64,000 nt of DNA from CBDEGK01 sp965237855. Lineage in GTDB: Bacteria > Pseudomonadota > Gammaproteobacteria > Pseudomonadales > Halieaceae. The notes under the pieces were generated by a model. The model was not told where the DNA came from. It saw only the letters and a list, made by a program, of their open reading frames with translations, and searched no databases. Both the position numbers and the translations under genes were made by a program. Below, piece after piece: positions 25,431 through 34,299 of the stretch; positions within the stretch are counted from its first letter, which is position 1, and each line of letters opens with the position of its first letter. The stretch lies in contig CBDEGK010000005.1 in assembly GCA_965237855.1 (NCBI GenBank), forward strand, positions 1 through 64,000, written 5' to 3'.

Positions 25431-25858
25431 TTTGCCCAATGTTGGTACAGCGGTAATCGTTCATTGAAAACCTGCTCCAGGCTAAAACCCGGGAGACGGG
25501 CAATGCCACGCTGGTTTTCGTTCCTTACCCGGCGCAGTATCTCAGTCAGCATAACGTCGATAAAAACCACGGGGCCCGCAGCGGCGAGCCGGCGCATCCC
25601 CGGCTCACTGTAAACTGCGCTGCCGCCGGTAGCTACCAGGGCCTGGTCCAGGGAGCAGCCCAGCAGCACCTCTTGCTCCAGTTCACGCAGGAAGAGGTAG
25701 TCTCTCTCCTCCAGTATTTCCTGCAGGGTCTTGCCATATTGAACCTGGATAACCAGGTCGGTATCGACAAAGTTGAGGCCAAGTTGTTTGGCGAGTATCA
25801 CTCCCACCGTGGACTTACCGGCGCCCGGCATGCCAATCAAGCTAATGGTATTCATCAT
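25352..25858 (-). CDS. shikimate kinase-like protein
   Basis: P-loop kinase of the AroK/AroL fold: Walker A GMPGAGKST at the very start, the shikimate-binding Asp in FVDTDL, and ERLPLYQHWA in the C-terminal helix. The usual GGG of the substrate loop reads GGS (VATGGSAVY), and the lid has RGIARLPG instead of a typical RPLL. About 168 residues. ATG 25858 (or 25855) begins just before the P-loop; the frame further upstream is not kinase-like. No aroB or other aromatic genes adjoin. It may be a divergent paralogue. Confidence 0.8.
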   Translation of the reverse strand: MMNTISLIGMPGAGKSTVGVILAKQLGLNFVDTDLVIQVQYGKTLQEILEERDYLFLRELEQEVLLGCSLDQALVATGGSAVYSEPGMRRLAAAGPVVFIDVMLTEILRRVRNENQRGIARLPGFSLEQVFNERLPLYQHWANYTVPPAVQTSVEACAEDIANWLSRR

Positions 25859-25940
25859 CGGGCGATTGTAGCACCGGCTTGCCTGATCCCCGACCTCAAT
25901 ATAGAGTTGCGAGCTTCCACGCATTTTATGAGGCCCTATC

Positions 25941-27044
25941 GTGCTGACCACCCCACTGAATGCCTTGCACCGTGAGCTGGATGCCAAGATGGTTCCCTTT
26001 GCTGGTTACGAAATGCCCGTCCAATACCCGGCTGGCATCATCAAGGAGCACTTGCATACGCGCGCGGCGGCTGGGCTGTTTGACGTGTCCCATATGGGTC
26101 AGTTGCTGATATCCGGAGAGAACGTAGCCGGGCGACTCGAATCACTTTTGCCGGCCGACCTGCAGTCGCTGCCAGTTGATGGGCAGGTTTATTCCTTGCT
26201 GACCAATGAGGTTGGCGGTGTGCGTGATGATCTAATTGCCACGCGCTGGAGTGAGGACTGTTTCTTCCTGGTGATCAATGCCGCCTGCAAAGAGGATGAC
26301 ATCGCCTACTTGCGGGAAAATCTGGGCGGCTTGAACATCGAGGTGCTAGAACAACAAGCATTGATAGCACTGCAGGGCCCGGCAGCACGGGAAGTGGCGG
26401 CGACACTGGCTCCTGAGCTGGCCGCGTTGACGTTCATGTCCGGCAGGCGCGTTGAAATTGCTGGCAACTCTGCCTATGTGACCTGTTCGGGTTATACCGG
26501 CGAGGATGGATTCGAAATATCGATCGGCAACGACCATGTGGAGGCTCTGGCCCGGCAGTTGTTGGCTTTTGAGCAAGTAAGTCCGATTGGCCTTGGTGCT
26601 CGGGATTCCCTACGCCTCGAGGCGGGACTGTGCCTGTACGGGCATGAATTGGATATGGATACGACTCCGGTCGAGGCCTGCTTGATGTGGAGCATCGGTG
26701 CTGCACGGCGCGAACAGGGAGAGCGTGCCGGTGGCTTCCCAGGTGCCGAGATTATTTTTCAGCGCCGGCAACTCGGTGTCAGCCGCAAACGGGTTGGATT
26801 AATTGTGACCGGCAAGCGCCCCGTACGGGATGGTCAGACGGTATTGGACGCCAATGGAGTGGAGGTGGGCACGATTACCTCCGCCGCTTATGGTGCGAGC
26901 CTGGGCAAGCCGCTGGCGATGGCGACTATCGATTCTGCCCTGGTCGAGCCCGGGCGGGAACTGTCGGTAGACGTGCGCGGCAAATCGGTGCCGGTGACGG
27001 TAGCCCGTACACCCTTTGTGGCGCAGCGTTATTTTCGTGGGTGA
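25941..27044 (+). CDS. gcvT: aminomethyltransferase (glycine cleavage T protein)
   Basis: Transfers the methylene group from the lipoylated H protein to tetrahydrofolate in glycine cleavage. Family signatures: KMVPFAGYEMPVQYPAGI, GLFDVSHMGQ with the catalytic Asp of GcvT (D near 97-101 is in GVRDDL), TGYTGEDGFEI-like SGYTGEDGFEI, and a C-terminal barrel. 367 residues, normal length. GTG start at 25941, divergent from the kinase by 82 bp. gcvH and gcvP are not in the window. The 3' end overlaps BatD convergently. Confidence 0.9.
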   Translation: MLTTPLNALHRELDAKMVPFAGYEMPVQYPAGIIKEHLHTRAAAGLFDVSHMGQLLISGENVAGRLESLLPADLQSLPVDGQVYSLLTNEVGGVRDDLIATRWSEDCFFLVINAACKEDDIAYLRENLGGLNIEVLEQQALIALQGPAAREVAATLAPELAALTFMSGRRVEIAGNSAYVTCSGYTGEDGFEISIGNDHVEALARQLLAFEQVSPIGLGARDSLRLEAGLCLYGHELDMDTTPVEACLMWSIGAARREQGERAGGFPGAEIIFQRRQLGVSRKRVGLIVTGKRPVRDGQTVLDANGVEVGTITSAAYGASLGKPLAMATIDSALVEPGRELSVDVRGKSVPVTVARTPFVAQRYFRG

Positions 27045-28324
27045 GTGCCTGGGTTGAGAGACAGCGGCTCTGAATGGTCAAAATAGTTGCGTAATTTCTG
27101 CCAGTAGCTGGCGGTTCGACGTCGCCCCATCAGGGATGCGGGTGCTGAGCAGCCCGGCCCGCTGCCGTAAGCTGCGGCCAGTAATTCTTCAATCGTCCTG
27201 CGGCCCGGCTCGCCGCTGAGCAGGTCGCTGGCCCCACGCAACAGGTACCAATCCTGTCTTGGCCCATACTGGTTTAACCAGCGATACATAAGTTGTGCGG
27301 CTTGCCCATTGTCGCCGCGGCGCAGCGCGCTGCTGGCCTGGGACAGGAGTTTGGCTTCACTCTGCGATCCCAAATGACGCCACAACAAATAGAGTAGACC
27401 GGCAATGGCGATGGCAGCTGCCAGCAGACGCCAATCGGACAGGGCATTGGCGACCCGGAATGAAGTGTCGATGATGGGCTGGTTACGGTCTGGAGTTGCC
27501 ATGCCGGCGTCAATCTTCAGGGCTGGCAGCACAACCGTTTGCGCGCTTTTGGTATCCGTGTTCCACCAGTAGAAAACCTGTTCCGGCAACAGGTACTGGC
27601 CAGGTTTCTCTATGACATACACAATGCTTTCACTGCGCTCGGCGGTAGCTTCCCCGCGGTTACTGCGATCGTTGAGACGGGGAACCCCCGGGTAGGCGGG
27701 CATGCCCTCCGCAGAGTCCAGATTCGCGGTGGGCAACATCATGGAGGCGAGGTGAGTAGCCGTGAACAGGATGTTGCGGGTGATGGCGTCGCCCGGTTTG
27801 AGCTGATCCAGCTGCCGGTCCAGCGACTGTGAGACCTCAAGGCTGGGGGTGGCAATCCATCGCTCGACCCGCGCCAGTACCGGGGGGATGAAGGCGGAAA
27901 AAGCCAGGGCATCCGTGTTCAGGGAGCCCCGTATGACGCCGTCTAGTGCGTCATTGACACTGAGCTCAAGTTGTATTGGCGGTAGCGCATAGTCACCGGC
28001 AAGCTTTGGATAGAGTTGCAGGTTCCAGCGCTGAACCACCCAGCTGATGCTGCCCTCTCGCTGATTCATGTTGTTGGCGAACTGGTCACGGCGCAGAATA
28101 ACCAGGTTGGCAATTTCCGGTGTGTGAATGCGCGTACCGCCGGCGAACCAACGTTGGGTGGCAACCTCGATGGTGAGCTGTACCTCCTGCCCAACCACGA
28201 TGTTGTCCGCCGGGGTCAGCCAGCTGCGCAATCTGAGGTCGCCGCGATCCCGCAAATCCTGCAAGGTAGTGGCCGCGGCCTGGGAAGCCACAAACAGTAG
28301 CAGGGCAAGTAGTCGCAAGTTCAC
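27029..28324 (-). CDS. BatD-like membrane protein
   Basis: Last gene of the Bat operon. Signal peptide (LRLLALLLFVASQAAA), an extracytoplasmic beta-rich region about residues 20-300 (BatD/oxygen-tolerance type), one membrane helix (WRLLAAAIAIAGLLYLLW) and a cytoplasmic helical tail. GTG 28324 overlaps the previous stop (GTGA); the longer frame upstream lies inside BatB-TPR and is not used. Bat proteins are tied to aerotolerance and envelope stress in Bacteroides and Leptospira; the mechanism is unsettled. Confidence 0.85.
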   Translation of the reverse strand: MNLRLLALLLFVASQAAATTLQDLRDRGDLRLRSWLTPADNIVVGQEVQLTIEVATQRWFAGGTRIHTPEIANLVILRRDQFANNMNQREGSISWVVQRWNLQLYPKLAGDYALPPIQLELSVNDALDGVIRGSLNTDALAFSAFIPPVLARVERWIATPSLEVSQSLDRQLDQLKPGDAITRNILFTATHLASMMLPTANLDSAEGMPAYPGVPRLNDRSNRGEATAERSESIVYVIEKPGQYLLPEQVFYWWNTDTKSAQTVVLPALKIDAGMATPDRNQPIIDTSFRVANALSDWRLLAAAIAIAGLLYLLWRHLGSQSEAKLLSQASSALRRGDNGQAAQLMYRWLNQYGPRQDWYLLRGASDLLSGEPGRRTIEELLAAAYGSGPGCSAPASLMGRRRTASYWQKLRNYFDHSEPLSLNPGTHPRK

Positions 28325-29919
28325 GGCGAAGCCTCCCCCTGTTCCAGTTGCATACTGAACTTGATAGCCAGGAATTGAGAGGCATCTCTTTGTACGCTGC
28401 GCAACCACATGGCATTGACGGATTCGTCCTGCAGCACTTCGTCGGCAGTAAACTGGGCCAGTTCTTCCAGCGGGGAGGTTTTTCGTTCGGCGCCATCGGC
28501 GCGCTGGGGGTCATCTTCTCCCAGCTCCCTCGAAGCATTTGCTGCGCCGGCCTCGTCAGCCTGGGATGCGCTCATGCGGTTAATTTCGTCAATCAGCGCC
28601 TGCACCAGTTGACGATTGTTTTCGGCAGCTGCGTGAGCGGGATTGTGTTCGAGTATTTGCTGGTACAGGCGCACCGCCAGCAAGTAGTCCTGGCGCTGCG
28701 CCAGTGCATTGGCGCGGTTAAACCGCGCGGTTTCGGAATCTACTCGTGAAAAATATTCTGCGGCGAGCTTAAATTCTTCCGCGTAGTAGTAGGCAAAGCC
28801 TTTCCACATTGGGCTGGCAAACCGCAGTGCGGCCTCGGGGTAGCGCTGCTGTTGGAACAATAGTCGACCCTGTTGGTCCGGGGTCAACCAGAGGTCGGCA
28901 AACCAAGTGGAATCGGCCTGGGCAGTCGGTGTATGTCCCAGTCCGGTGACAAAAGCCAGCGGTATCAACCATTGCAGCGTCCAACCCTTGCGGAACCACA
29001 GGGAAAAAAGTAGCAGCGCCGGGAAAACCAGCCAGTAACCGCTGTCCTGCCAGGGCACCGATGCGTCATCCGTGACCACGTAGTGGGAATTCACCCGTCG
29101 ATGAATGCGATTGACATCGCTCTTGTCGATACTCAGGTCAATGTAGGAGCCGCCAGCGGCATCGGCCAGGTTCCGCAATGCCAGTGCCTCCAGCGGCGCC
29201 AGGCCCTGGTCAGCGGGATTTTCCAGGCCAATGCCCCACACCAGCAATTGGTGTTGGTGCTGGGAAAAATAGTCCTGGTAAGCGGATTCACTGCTATTCG
29301 AAACACCATCGGTCACCAATAATACGGTGGTCGGAATACTGTCATCGTTGGCGATTCGTTCCAGCAGTGGCAGTGCATACTCAGGAAATTTTCCAGGTCG
29401 TGGCATCACGCCGGGCTTCATCGCCGACAGGTACTGACGGAATATCTGTTGATCGTCGGTCAGGGTCAACACGATATGTGCGGAACCGGCGTAGCCGACC
29501 AGGGTGGTGAGTGAGCCCTTGCGCAACTCCAGCAGATCCCCAATCTTTTGTTGGGCCCGTTGCAATCGCGAAGGCTGGATGTCTCGCTGCTGCATGGACG
29601 CAGAGACATCCAGTATCACCACCAGAGCCGCCTCATCGCGGGTAAGAGGTGAAGCCTGCTGGCGCCAGCTTGGCCCCATCAGGATGATAATCATCAGGCC
29701 CATAACAACCAGGCTCAGCGACGCAGGGTTAAACCAGTGATTGCGGAACTGCCTTACCCGCAACGCCTCCAGCAGGTGCGGTGCAATAACAGTTTGCCAG
29801 CCGCGGGTCTGATCCTCGCGCTGCCACTGCAAGGCGATCGTCAGCAGGATTGGCACCAGTGCCAGCGCCCACCAGGGCCGCAGAAAATGAAAGTGCTCAA
29901 TGAGCGAGGCGCTAAGCAT
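28321..29919 (-). CDS. BatB-type VWA protein fused to a TPR (BatC-like) domain
   Basis: Two N-terminal membrane helices (WWALALVPILLTIAL; SLVVMGLMIIILMG) precede a von Willebrand A domain with the MIDAS motif DVSASM. Another pair of helices follows, then a tetratricopeptide region (YPEAALRF, YYAEEFKLAAEYFSRV, YLLAVRLYQQILEHNPAHA) and an acidic tail. BatB and BatC are separate in Bacteroides; here they are one polypeptide. ATG 29919 overlaps the BatA stop by eight bases. Likely builds a membrane VWA complex with BatA and MoxR. Confidence 0.87.
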   Translation of the reverse strand: MLSASLIEHFHFLRPWWALALVPILLTIALQWQREDQTRGWQTVIAPHLLEALRVRQFRNHWFNPASLSLVVMGLMIIILMGPSWRQQASPLTRDEAALVVILDVSASMQQRDIQPSRLQRAQQKIGDLLELRKGSLTTLVGYAGSAHIVLTLTDDQQIFRQYLSAMKPGVMPRPGKFPEYALPLLERIANDDSIPTTVLLVTDGVSNSSESAYQDYFSQHQHQLLVWGIGLENPADQGLAPLEALALRNLADAAGGSYIDLSIDKSDVNRIHRRVNSHYVVTDDASVPWQDSGYWLVFPALLLFSLWFRKGWTLQWLIPLAFVTGLGHTPTAQADSTWFADLWLTPDQQGRLLFQQQRYPEAALRFASPMWKGFAYYYAEEFKLAAEYFSRVDSETARFNRANALAQRQDYLLAVRLYQQILEHNPAHAAAENNRQLVQALIDEINRMSASQADEAGAANASRELGEDDPQRADGAERKTSPLEELAQFTADEVLQDESVNAMWLRSVQRDASQFLAIKFSMQLEQGEASP

Positions 29920-30898
29920 GGCGGGGCTCGCGCCGTCCACTTATGAATGCGGCCAGCAGGTGGTAGAGCATGTACAGCACCACCGAGGCAGCAATGGGCA
30001 GGTGGTGTACGCTGTGTCGCGGCCGGAAACTGCTGGTTTCATACAGCTCTGGCTCCAGCTCGGCAATGGCGGTATAGGCCGCTAACAGCTGGCTGCGATC
30101 GATGGCTGAGAAATAGGCTCCTTCAGTCAGTTCGGCCACGCGCTCCAGGGTTTCAACATCCAGTGCCTCTTCGCCGACGGTTTGCGGGTCGCCAATGGCG
30201 ATGGTGTAGATGCGGATGCCGTAGGCATGGGCCACTTTGGCGGCTTCAATCGGCGGCACGGTGCTGCCGGTATCATTGCCATCCGTCAGCATGATCAAAA
30301 CACGATTTTCGGTAGTGCTGTCTTCAAACAAATGAATGGCGAGACCTATGGCGTCACCGAAAACCGTACTCTGACCGGCCATGCCGATCTCGGTTTCCTC
30401 CAGTAATACCCGCCAGGTATTGTGGTCTTCAGTAAACGGCACTTGCAGGTAGGGGGCATTGCCGAAAACGATGAGGCCAAGGCGATCTTTCTGGCGTTGT
30501 TGCGCCAGCTCGTTCAACACCAGTTTGACCGCTTGCAGGCGGTCGATGCGGGCACCATCGCTACGGGTAAAGTCGGTAGCTTGCATGGAGCCTGATAAAT
30601 CCACCGCCACCATCAGATCGCGAGCAGATTTTTCCTGTTCAACTACGGCTCCAACCCACTCCGGGCGAGTGGCAGCGCAGACCAGGCATATCCAGCTAAA
30701 TACCACCAGTACGGCCTGGATACGGCTGCGTGAGAGAATGACTGAACCCGTACCGGGTTTCTCTTCGCTGAGCTCCAGCAGCTGTTTGAAAAAGGGCACC
30801 TTGACTGAATCCCGGCTGTGTTTAAACGCGGGTAACAGGCGCAACAATAGTGGTAGTGGTAGCAACAACAACCAGGCAGGCTGAGTGAGCTCAAGCAT
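29912..30898 (-). CDS. BatA-type VWA-domain membrane protein
   Basis: Starts with a hydrophobic helix (AWLLLLPLPLLLRLLPAF), a second helix (IQAVLVVFSWICLVCAATRP), then a VWA domain with intact MIDAS DLSGSM and later LTDGNDTGS; a C-terminal helix (IAASVVLYMLYHLLAAFI) anchors it. ATG 30898 overlaps the DUF4381 stop by eight bases (ATGCTTGA), and the same arrangement is repeated at its 3' end. VWA proteins of this kind are partners of MoxR AAA+ ATPases. Confidence 0.9.
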   Translation of the reverse strand: MLELTQPAWLLLLPLPLLLRLLPAFKHSRDSVKVPFFKQLLELSEEKPGTGSVILSRSRIQAVLVVFSWICLVCAATRPEWVGAVVEQEKSARDLMVAVDLSGSMQATDFTRSDGARIDRLQAVKLVLNELAQQRQKDRLGLIVFGNAPYLQVPFTEDHNTWRVLLEETEIGMAGQSTVFGDAIGLAIHLFEDSTTENRVLIMLTDGNDTGSTVPPIEAAKVAHAYGIRIYTIAIGDPQTVGEEALDVETLERVAELTEGAYFSAIDRSQLLAAYTAIAELEPELYETSSFRPRHSVHHLPIAASVVLYMLYHLLAAFISGRREPRHA

Positions 30899-31406
30899 GC
30901 TCGGCCTCCGGATGATGCAAAATCCATTGCTGGATTTCTTTGACCAGGGTTGCCAGGGCTGCCTCCTTAACAGAGTCTTCTCCCTGATAAACACCGTGGG
31001 CCAGCAGCTGCTGACTGTCGCAGCTGAATATGTCGGCGCCGCCGTGATTTTCCAGCCATTGCATCCACTTGTCACCACTAAGCCTGGCGACTTGCCGACG
31101 TGGGTAGCAACCCACAGCGGTGGCTTTAAGCAATCTGCCCAATCCTGCCAGTAGCCCCGGCGTCATACCGTGGTCGCTGATCAAGGCCTCGAGCTGATGC
31201 AGGGCCTGTCGGCGATAGAGGTTGCGGCGGCGGTATTGAAGATAGAGGTGGCCGCGCCAGAACAGCCACACCAGCATGATGAGTGCCATGACTTTCCATC
31301 CCAACGTGGTCGGCAACCAGCTTATTGGCGCCGGCGAAACTGCCTCACTCAACCCCTTGAGGGCGTAGTTGCCGAATATCTCTGGCAAGGGTGGCAGTGA
31401 CAGCAT
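30891..31406 (-). CDS. DUF4381 membrane protein of the Bat operon
   Basis: About 171 residues: a Pro-rich start (LSLPPLPEIF), one membrane helix (LGWKVMALIMLVWLFWRG) and a cytoplasmic helical domain with the family-like ATAVGCYPRRQVARLSGDKW. ATG 31406 lies four bases after the DUF58 stop. DUF4381 proteins are standard components of MoxR/VWA operons in Proteobacteria, with no assigned activity. Confidence 0.85.
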   Translation of the reverse strand: MLSLPPLPEIFGNYALKGLSEAVSPAPISWLPTTLGWKVMALIMLVWLFWRGHLYLQYRRRNLYRRQALHQLEALISDHGMTPGLLAGLGRLLKATAVGCYPRRQVARLSGDKWMQWLENHGGADIFSCDSQQLLAHGVYQGEDSVKEAALATLVKEIQQWILHHPEAEHA

Positions 31407-31410
31407 TGGC

Positions 31411-32334
31411 TCAGTGCTGTCCGATAAGCATGCGCAGTTGCAGGCCCACTGGCTCAACCGTATCGACGGTAAGAATGGGTATTTCGTGTCGGCGCAATTC
31501 GGTTTGCAGAGCACCTAGCTGGTTCTGAAAGCTCTGCTCGAAACGCTCTCCCAGGTCGCGCTCTCCGGGGCGCAATTGCAGTTGAAAGCGGCCATCACTT
31601 ACCACCAGGTCGGTGGCCGAGGAAATATCTCCTTCAAGGGGGTCGAACACCAACCCCGCAATCAGGTCGTTGTGTTGGGCTATACGCTTGATGCCGGCAG
31701 TACACTGCTCGTTCCAGCCATCAAAGTCGGAAATAATCACCATCAGGTAATCGTGCCCCGCCATTCTCGCCGCCAGCGAGATTACCTCTGCCAGTCTGCC
31801 GGGCTGACCTTGTTGCGTGCTGTCTGCTTCCAGGCCCTGGTTCATGGCCGACAATTGGGCCAGCATTGACATCAGGCTGCGGTGTCCGCGCGAGGGGCGC
31901 ACCTGGCGAATCTCCCGGTCGGAAAACAGGATGGCACCGACCCGGTCACCCTGGTCCAACACCCGCCAGGCTCCCAGGGCAGCTAGTTCTGCGGCCACCA
32001 CTGACTTCATTTTATTGCGACTGCCGAAAAACATGGACTGTCGCTGGTCGACCAGGAAAACCACCGGCCGGTCTCGTTCCTCGGTGTAAACCCGTACGTG
32101 TGGTTTGCCAGTTCTATTGGTCACCCGCCAATCCATCGTGCGAATGTCATCTCCCGGCCGGTAGTGGCGCAGTTCCTCGAAATCGAGTCCCCGGCCTCGT
32201 AGGCGGGAGCGTTTTCGACCGCTGAGTAAACTGTGGATGGGTTGTTTTGGCAGGAAGGAAAAGCCGTGCGCTTCATGGCGCAGTTTTAAAAGCGCCGTAG
32301 TGTCTACGTAGATCTTGTTGTCGGCTGCTTCCAC
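31411..32334 (-). CDS. DUF58 family protein (MoxR partner)
   Basis: 307 residues with the DUF58 signature GRGLDFEELRHYRPGDDIRTMDWRV broken here as GLDFEELRHYRPGDDIR and DWRVTNRTGKPHVRVY, followed by a VWA-like fold (VVFLVDQRQSMFF) in which the MIDAS serine pattern is degenerate. Probably a cytoplasmic member of the Bat complex. It starts 19 bases after the MoxR stop. Confidence 0.88.
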   Translation of the reverse strand: MEAADNKIYVDTTALLKLRHEAHGFSFLPKQPIHSLLSGRKRSRLRGRGLDFEELRHYRPGDDIRTMDWRVTNRTGKPHVRVYTEERDRPVVFLVDQRQSMFFGSRNKMKSVVAAELAALGAWRVLDQGDRVGAILFSDREIRQVRPSRGHRSLMSMLAQLSAMNQGLEADSTQQGQPGRLAEVISLAARMAGHDYLMVIISDFDGWNEQCTAGIKRIAQHNDLIAGLVFDPLEGDISSATDLVVSDGRFQLQLRPGERDLGERFEQSFQNQLGALQTELRRHEIPILTVDTVEPVGLQLRMLIGQH

Positions 32335-32353
32335 TATTTGCTTAGCGAGCGCG

Positions 32354-33322
32354 TTAGCCCACTGCCACCTGTTGCAGAACTTCGTCTAGCACCTGGTCTA
32401 CACCAATATTGTCAGCCAGTGCGTCGTAGCTGAGCATCAGGCGGTGCCTGAGAACGGCATGGAAGACGCTGCGTACATCATCCGGGTCGACATAGTCCTT
32501 GCCCTCCAGCCAGGCCTGGGCACGCGCTGCCCGGTGCAGGCCGATACTGGCCCGCGGGCTGCAACCAATGTTGATCCAGGTGCTGAGCTCTTCGCTGTAG
32601 CGGGCCGGTTCGCGGGTAGCCATTACCAGGTCTACCAGATAGCGTTCAACGTTGTCGCCAATATGCAGTTGTCGAATGTCTGCGCGCGCATCCATCACAG
32701 CCTGTTGGGGAACCTGCGGTGTATCCCCGGTGCCGGGTGATTCTTCCGCGTGTACCAGCCTGACAATATCGAGTTCTGCATCGCCCTGGGGATAGTCGAT
32801 GTTGATCTTCATAAGGAAGCGATCCATCTGTGCCTCCGGCAGTGGATAAGTGCCCTCTTGCTCAATGGGATTTTGGGTAGCCAGCACCATAAACAGCTCG
32901 GGCAGGGGGTAGGTTTTCCCAGCCACTGTCACCTGCCGTTCCTCCATGGCTTCCAACAGTGCCGACTGTACCTTGGCGGGTGCCCGGTTGATTTCATCTG
33001 CCAGTACCAGGTTGTTGAATATGGGCCCCTGCTGGAACGTCAGAGTTGGTTTGCCGGCCACCTCCTGGTACACCTCGTTGCCGGTGACGTCCGACGGCAA
33101 TAGGTCAGGGGTAAACTGGATGCGCCCCAGGCTGGCCTGCAATACCCCGGCCAGGATCTTGACGGAACGGGTTTTGGCGGTTCCGGGTAGACCCTCCAGC
33201 ATCACATTGCCATTGCAGAGCAGGCTTATCATCAACGCGCGCACCACCGGTTCCTGACCGATGACGGATTTCTCCATCGCCGCGGACAAACTGAGAATTG
33301 CACTGTGAGCTTCAGCCGTCAT
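32354..33322 (-). CDS. MoxR-family AAA+ ATPase
   Basis: Chaperone-like ATPase thought to remodel or load VWA proteins. Walker A reads EGLPGTAKT (the family often has GxxGxAKT), Walker B VLADEINRAPAKVQSALLEA, sensor 1 LATQNPIEQEGTYPLPEAQ, and the C-terminal lid SPRASIGLHRAARAQA. 322 residues, normal. ATG 33322 follows the SDR stop with a two-base gap, so it is probably translated from the same mRNA. Confidence 0.93.
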   Translation of the reverse strand: MTAEAHSAILSLSAAMEKSVIGQEPVVRALMISLLCNGNVMLEGLPGTAKTRSVKILAGVLQASLGRIQFTPDLLPSDVTGNEVYQEVAGKPTLTFQQGPIFNNLVLADEINRAPAKVQSALLEAMEERQVTVAGKTYPLPELFMVLATQNPIEQEGTYPLPEAQMDRFLMKINIDYPQGDAELDIVRLVHAEESPGTGDTPQVPQQAVMDARADIRQLHIGDNVERYLVDLVMATREPARYSEELSTWINIGCSPRASIGLHRAARAQAWLEGKDYVDPDDVRSVFHAVLRHRLMLSYDALADNIGVDQVLDEVLQQVAVG

Positions 33323-33324
33323 AT

Positions 33325-34155
33325 TTAAGCACCCCTGTGGCCGGCCTCCCGTATGATGTCGGGTTCGGATTCATGGAAGCCTGAAACCATGCCGCCGGTG
33401 GTTTGTCCGGCATCTACCACCAGGGTGTGACCGGTAACATAGCGGGCTTCTTCGCTGGCCAGGTAGAGCAGGGCATTGGCGATATCTGCAGGCTGGCCCG
33501 CTATGCCAAGCATAGACGATTCCGCGATGGCCTTGTTTACGGCTTCCAGGTTTTCGTGGTCCTGTGATACCACATCCGCGGTCATGGCGGTGGCGGTATT
33601 GCCCGGTGCAACGCAGTTCACACGAATGCCATACTTACATAGTTCCGAGGCTACCGACTTGGTGAGACCAACCACCCCGTGTTTGGCGGCGGTATAAACA
33701 TGGGGTCCCAGGCCGCCGATGACGCCGGCGGTACTGGCAATGGACAAGATGACGCCTGAGCCCTGCGGTGTCATGACTCGAGCGGCGTGCTTGCTGCCGA
33801 GAAATACGCCGCGCAGGAGAATATTGATGGTCTTGTCCCAGGCTTCAATCGAGGTGTCCTTGATTGGGCCGACAGCGCCGACAATGCCGGCGTTATTGAC
33901 CATGCAATCCAGTTTTCCGAATTCGGCAACGGCCAGATCTACCGCGGCGGCGATATCGTCTTCCACGGTAACATCACAGAAAATGTACCGGGCGTTTTCC
34001 CCCAGCTCTTCTGCCAGGGCGGTACCCTTCTCTTGCTGCAGGTCGGCGATAACAACTTGTGCGCCTTCTTCAATAAATCGGCGCGCAGTGCCTTCGCCAA
34101 TGCCGCTTGCCGCGCCGGTGATTACCGCGGATTTTCCTGCCAGTCTGCCCGTCAT
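33325..34155 (-). CDS. short-chain dehydrogenase/reductase
   Basis: Classical SDR: cofactor motif TGAASGIGEGTA, NNAGIVG, catalytic Ser in SIAST, YTAAKHG (YxxxK), and the conserved NCVAPGNTAT. 276 residues. An Asp in VIADLQQ after strand 2 suggests NAD(H) preference. The substrate is unknown. It is the first gene before moxR with almost no gap, although SDRs are not usual Bat components. Confidence 0.88.
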   Translation of the reverse strand: MTGRLAGKSAVITGAASGIGEGTARRFIEEGAQVVIADLQQEKGTALAEELGENARYIFCDVTVEDDIAAAVDLAVAEFGKLDCMVNNAGIVGAVGPIKDTSIEAWDKTINILLRGVFLGSKHAARVMTPQGSGVILSIASTAGVIGGLGPHVYTAAKHGVVGLTKSVASELCKYGIRVNCVAPGNTATAMTADVVSQDHENLEAVNKAIAESSMLGIAGQPADIANALLYLASEEARYVTGHTLVVDAGQTTGGMVSGFHESEPDIIREAGHRGA

Positions 34156-34299
34156 TATTTATTCTCTGGTTGTGGATTGGCCCGCTAGTTTAGCAGCCCC
34201 AAGCTGTATTACTATTGCCGCGTGTTTCTGAAACGACCGACAATCCTCCTCAGTTTTATGGTGGGAGTCAGCTTTGCTTGTTGGAGTTATAGATAACTT

